This document shows, one piece after another, positions 59,946 to 64,000 of a DNA stretch of 64,000 nucleotides. The translations under genes were made by a program, and so were the position numbers. Positions within the stretch are counted from its first letter, which is position 1. Every line of letters starts with the position of its first letter. The stretch lies in contig CM037842.1 in the NCBI GenBank assembly GCA_021234535.1, positions 10,684,396-10,748,395 of the forward strand, in the 5' to 3' direction. This DNA comes from Stichopus chloronotus. Its lineage: Eukaryota; Echinodermata; Holothuroidea; Aspidochirotida; Stichopodidae. Under the pieces are notes generated by a model that worked only from the letters and a program-made list of their open reading frames with translations, was not told the origin of the DNA and searched no databases.

Positions 59946-60346
59946 GCTTACCTGCCAAAAAGGCAGTGTCGAGAATGCGTATCCAACAAATGCTGGGCAA
60001 AAAAGGAATGTGCCTTCGCAGGAAGATCAACAGGCGAAAACAGTGACGATGCCTGGTATAAGTGTACATTCTCTTCGAAGGCTACATTTGTCGTTGCCAC
60101 TCTACAAAAACATCGACCAGATACATCCGAGTACTTTCTCTTTCTTTCCTTCTTTCCGTTGCCTTCTTTTTGCGTGGAATTCCTGATTCGTTGTCGTCTG
60201 GATTCAATCCGGCCATCCTCTTTCAATTTCGGGGTAGTTAATGAATGGCTCAGCCTACCTATATTTCTTAACGTTTGACAACGTAGCGTTGCACTAGCTG
60301 TGCAGTGAGACTGTATAATATGTACGCACTGCGATCGATGGTACAA

Positions 60347-61598
60347 TGTTCACGTTCACAACGTACGTACTGCATGTACAGTTTGATACTGTGAACCGTG
60401 ACAACCATCGCATCGCGATATCCTATTGTCAGTGATCATAGGACCAAACTTCAAAGAGGAAGTGACGTAACGAATTTTGAGGCGCTGGATTCTTGAGACG
60501 AACCCTTGCCTTTAAGTGTTTGATTCTACTGTCACTAATATTGCTATAAAAAGAAACTGCTGCTTTTATTTTTGAGAATTTATGTAATTGCTTCCCTAGT
60601 GCTGATAGAAAATATCCCTCCATTTGAAGGTTTCATTTGAATTGTGAAAGTAGAAAAAACATTTCATGTCATGTGTAGGATTAATAAAAATCAGAAACAC
60701 TTCTCCTGATGGTGTTATATTTAATTATAACAGACATCGATATTGGGGATATTGGAATGCCTTTTGATAAAATTATTCCATCAAACTTTTTCACCAAAAC
60801 ATTGTGCGGAAATATTAACAAAATGATCAGAATGGAATTTCAACTATCATGACTGTACATAATGCAGCCGTTCATATTGGAGAAACTGGCATAGTGCGTG
60901 TTTCGGTGTGCTGGCATCACAACTTTCCACTTAAGAATAGTGAAAATGTTGCTTTAAAATAGTGCTTACGCCGTTTCAAAGTTGAAAACATGAAATTTCT
61001 TTGTTGAGATGGATCAGTGGTGCCTTTTATCATCGAAATGTTGCTAACTTCTTGGCGCAAAAACAAAATAATTTTGCGGTGTGATAATTGATAAATAAGA
61101 AGTTGAAATTCCAGGTTCTAGCCTACCTGGCAAAGAACATATTTGTTTGCTTGTGAGTGATCCCAATTCATTCATTTTGGTACTATTAGACATACAAATT
61201 GATGAGAACAATTGGACTCCCAGAATGTGTCATACTTTGACTATCCGTCTTAGACTAGGAACTTGATACAGTGTTTCTTCTTGACTGCTTCAGTATTCTC
61301 AGTCTGTCCACATTGATACCGAAAGCTTTTTTTTTCCCTCTTCATGTCACACATTAAGGGATCTAAGAAATTTCGAAGTAATCTAAGAGTTACAGATGCA
61401 ACAATTACATAAACGTTCAGAGAAAATCGAAATCTTCAGTCAGTTTTAAGATCAATTTCAATAATTTCATTGACATCCGAATAATATAATTACTGATAAA
61501 TATATTTTTTGCAGGTTGTGCTTCCTGGTGATATTTGTCTCTACGAACCGTTCTGTGGGGGAATAGAGAAAATTAGTAACATGATGTGAGTAAATGAT
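60347..61598. other. No gene recognised
   Basis: Upstream flank of the transposase-like gene. A short minus-strand open frame at 60,429-60,623 has no recognised domain. A T run lies at 61,327-61,334. Confidence 0.35.
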
Positions 61599-61850
61599 TC
61601 ATGTAGCCCTTATCCTTTTCATTTTTCTAATCTTACGTCTAACCCATTGTGACTCATTTCCTACAACTGTGGAGTGATTTTTAAAGTCAGGGACACAATG
61701 ATCTTCAGTTTTACAAGGGAGGTAAAATATGCGTTTCTGTCTATCAAAAGAACTCATCAGCTGCTCATTGAATCTATCTATAAGACGTCGGTTTGTTTCA
61801 CCCACATCTTGTGGAAAAAGAATAGCTACACTATCATCAAACCAAGAAAT
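61599..61850 (-). pseudogene. Penelope-like GIY-YIG endonuclease fragment
   Basis: Minus-strand reading DVGETNRRLIDRFNEQLMSS … HCVPDFKNHSTVVGN. This matches the 'VGET.R.L..RF.EH' helix and following 'HC..DF' region of the GIY-YIG endonuclease at the C terminus of Penelope-like retroelements. The His expected after NE is Gln here, and the reverse transcriptase part is absent. Confidence 0.55.
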
Positions 61851-62503
61851 ATTCAACAGCGCGAAAACATACAATCATGAAAAAAGGATGAAAATATATT
61901 AATAAAAGGAGCGACAAGAAGGAACCCAACCGTGACTGTAAACCAAGAAGAACTAGAAAAGAAAAGTAATTTGGTTGCACCCACCATACAGCCGGAATGT
62001 AAAATCCAGGATCGGGAGGGGAATTTTTAAAAATTATTAAGTAGGCACTTTCCACCACGGAGCAAGCTCCACACAATTTTCAACAAAAACACAGTGTAAG
62101 CTATAGCTATTCAGCCATAGATGTATGCGTAATATCGGCTCAATCATAAAAGCGCACAACAATAAAATCATCAATAAGTTAAAAAACACAGGGAGGACAT
62201 GCAAATGCTGGAGAAAAGAAGCTTGCCTCCTCGGAGGAAGGTGACTGGTGAAAGGGTTGTATATAACGCCACGGTTACTTCCAGTAAGGAATCTAGAACA
62301 TACGTAGGGATAACAGGGAGGGGGGATTAAAGAAAGGTATAATAACGGCACAAAATCGCTTCCCCACAAAAAATACGAAAAGGAGACTGAATTATCTTAG
62401 CATATATAGAAATTAAGAAAGGATAGCAAAGAGTACACAATCCCTTGGGATATAATAAAAGAATCAAACAGCACCAAAAGAAGCTCAGGCCAGTGCACTC
62501 TAT

Positions 62504-62826
62504 GTGTGGATGAAATTGTTAGAACTCCTACTCGCTAAGAATCCCATCAACAAGCTTCTTTGTTTAAAGTGTAATTTGCAGTATGTTGGATCTACTTCAA
62601 CTGAATTCAAAGTTAGATTTAGAAATTGCAAATCTGATCTCCTAAATAATAGAGGCAGACGTGAATTAGCTGTCCATTACAATTAGCTGTCCAGACTTTA
62701 AGGCAGTCTAATATTGACTTATTGCTTACGAAAAGAGAGGGTTACTGGTTAGCCCAGTTGAATACCTTATTCCCTTTAGGCCTAAATAAAAGGCAGGGAT
62801 TCAGTTCGAATCAAAGAGTAAGCTTC
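62504..62826 (+). pseudogene. Second Penelope-like endonuclease fragment
   Basis: Plus-strand CLKCNLQYVGSTSTEFKVRF … RRELAVHYN, a GIY-YIG-type core. After frame breaks it continues with REGYWLAQLNTLFPLGLNKR and QGFSSNQRVSFLR before a stop at 62,826, the usual end of Penelope-like ORFs ('W...L.TL.P.GLN'). The downstream sequence GATGAAGGCTGAATTAAGAG (63,350-63,369) resembles 3' sequence I recall from such elements. Confidence 0.6.
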
Positions 62827-63605
62827 CTACGGTAAACATGAGGGCTATATTTTTTATGTTTCTCCTTTTCCTTTGGTGGTTAGCTGTTTGAAATGTTGTA
62901 GCTCGACATCTCTTCCTGGTCCCTTTTAGCCACCATTACTTTTAGCTTTTTTATTAACTACATTGTTACATATTTACAACTGGTTTTAAGCATTCATCTT
63001 TTTATCTTGCTGCACCCTCCCAGGAATTTGTTGAATCACTTTTCTGTGCTACAGTTTAAGGGTATTTTTTCATGGTGGTTTCTATTGTAGAATGTTTTGT
63101 CAGATATAATTTCCAGGTCCTTTTTAGCTACTGCAACGTAGGACATTTCTCACTGAGGGTTAGCCTCATCTTAATTTCAATGCTACGCACTTACAGCTGG
63201 TCTTAAATATCTTGCTTTTTAGCTGTCTATCCACCCAGTGATTTCAAGCTTTATCTTTTACTTTTCAAACTTTGTGTTGGCTGCTTTGATTATTTATCCT
63301 TATTTGCATGTCTTTTAGACATGTTACAGGTAGACGTTTCATTCGAGCTGATGAAGGCTGAATTAAGAGCCGACAGCTTCTCTACTCGGGGTGTCTTCTT
63401 ATCTTTGTATGTACAGTTGCAATTCTAGTTTTCACGACATAATATTTATCTCTACCGTGTGAGTGACTAAAATGTCTCAGAGTACAAATATATCGTATGT
63501 GGTTAGGCAACACAAGTTGAAAGCCTGCGTTCCTGTAAAAAAAAAAAAAGTAAATGTAAAAAAATAGGTAACAAGGTTCTTACATAAAGACTGTGTCATC
63601 GCTAG
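62827..63605. other. 3' flank of Penelope-like fragment
   Basis: Pyrimidine-rich sequence with repeated TTTTAGC words (62,926, 62,943, 63,123, 63,219), then the GATGAAGGCTGAATTAAGAG segment near 63,350. Probably 3' untranslated sequence of the retroelement. No gene is seen. Confidence 0.35.
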
Positions 63606-63706
63606 ACATCATCTTGGGAGACACAGGGCAAGGTGGTGTAAAGCAGCACAACTTCAAGGGGCTCTTTGAGTTGGTTCACAACAGTCGTGACATTTTGTCA
63701 AACCTG
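63606..63706 (+). other. Possible exon at right edge
   Basis: Open segment reading IILGDTGQGGVKQHNF then KGLFELVHNSRDILSNL, with an AG before it (CGCTAG) and a consensus donor (CTGGTAAGTATTG) after it. The family is not recognised. The acceptor lacks a good pyrimidine tract, and the rest of any gene lies off the window. Confidence 0.3.
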
Positions 63707-64000
63707 GTAAGTATTGCTTGTATGTTAATGGTATACGGTCAAATTATGAGATTCTGAAAATCTGACACACAACTGAAGTAACAATGGTAAGGCATTTAGC
63801 TATCACACTCACCGATTGCAAATCTATGACGAGACACTTTTAACATGAGATTATCACTTTTAGAAATCCCTGTCAATAGAAAAGTATGATTCCTTGTATT
63901 TGCAGTTAAAGTAGGGATATATGCATAACTAACAATCTTCATCAAGGCTACTAACATACAATAGTTTTCTTCCCATTTGTCATAAACTAACCAATATAAA

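Larger units (their letters stand above)
53149..60346 (-). pseudogene. Spliced transposase-like gene with broken catalytic exon
   Basis: Exons (minus): 60346-59952, 56760-56669, 55885-55735, 55174-55094, then 54602 leftwards. All have GT-AG borders and phases that join exactly (2, 1, 2, 2). The last exon carries the family hallmark GDGRTDSPEHSAQFCTYSFM, then MEKVGFERGMDF, VVTDAH, IDVWHGAKN, KALWLSLLHH, KKWLK-like KPWLKKGS, and LESFHNHM/AATDHN. I relate it to a multicopy animal DDE-transposase-like family; the name is uncertain. It is broken by a frameshift after GMDF (near 53,887), further shifts near 53,850 and 53,665, and an in-frame TAA at 53,383-53,385. The first exon is Lys/Arg-rich (EGNGKKERKRKYSD). 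No TIRs were found. Confidence 0.75.

Overview
The window is AT-rich animal nuclear DNA. It has split genes with GT-AG introns, poly-A/T tracts, several eukaryotic transposon classes and no bacterial gene organisation. The transposon mix (L2/CR1-like LINE, Penelope-like GIY-YIG fragments, a TTAA-flanked Kolobok/T2-like element, decayed Helitron-like sequence) and immune-type receptors carrying Death domains suggest a marine invertebrate, most likely a deuterostome such as an echinoderm. That placement is inference.

The main content is two paralogous immunoglobulin-superfamily receptor genes in tandem, both on the minus strand. Receptor B can be assembled from the sequence as 16 exons from 45,055 down to 22,984. 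All splice sites are GT-AG, all intron phases agree, and the total is 2,055 nt (684 aa plus stop). The predicted order is signal peptide, three Ig domains, transmembrane helix, short multi-exon tail, Death domain 1, an unrecognised ~105-aa segment, and Death domain 2 at the C terminus. Receptor A starts at 9,283. It has the same signal-peptide, Ig, Ig, Ig and TM exons with matching phases and near-identical exon lengths, then a tail exon and the first half of a Death domain at 3,272-3,407. Its 3' part is either off the left edge or lost. The organisation implies a cell-surface recognition receptor that signals through homotypic Death-domain adaptors.

Around and inside these genes lie repeats. 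From left to right: a ~0.55-kb repeat (1,057-1,606) whose inverted second copy is at 52,119-52,738; a CATC-rich satellite (1,640-2,176); a 5'-truncated LINE (11,010-12,383); decayed Helitron-like sequence (14,778-16,450); a degenerate ~20-bp minisatellite (16,880-17,300); a 2.24-kb TTAA-flanked element (24,044-26,290) containing a fold-back unit; and a ~0.7-kb tandem array (28,194-29,785). The last two lie inside the 7.3-kb final intron of receptor B. A palindromic element (39,245-39,500) and a TCTATAGA cluster (40,098-40,290) lie in another of its introns.

The right third is transposon-dominated. A 4.46-kb element with ~155-160-bp imperfect terminal inverted repeats (46,416-50,878) carries an 861-codon ORF of a family common in marine invertebrate genomes. 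It shows one frameshift near the start and an in-frame TGA near the end. A second, spliced transposase-like gene (minus, 60,346 to 53,149) keeps all its splice sites and phases but has a broken catalytic exon. Penelope-like endonuclease fragments occur at 61.6-61.85 kb (minus) and 62.5-62.83 kb (plus). No tRNA, rRNA or CRISPR feature was recognised. All exon models come from reading splice signals, phases and protein similarity by eye, with no transcript support.
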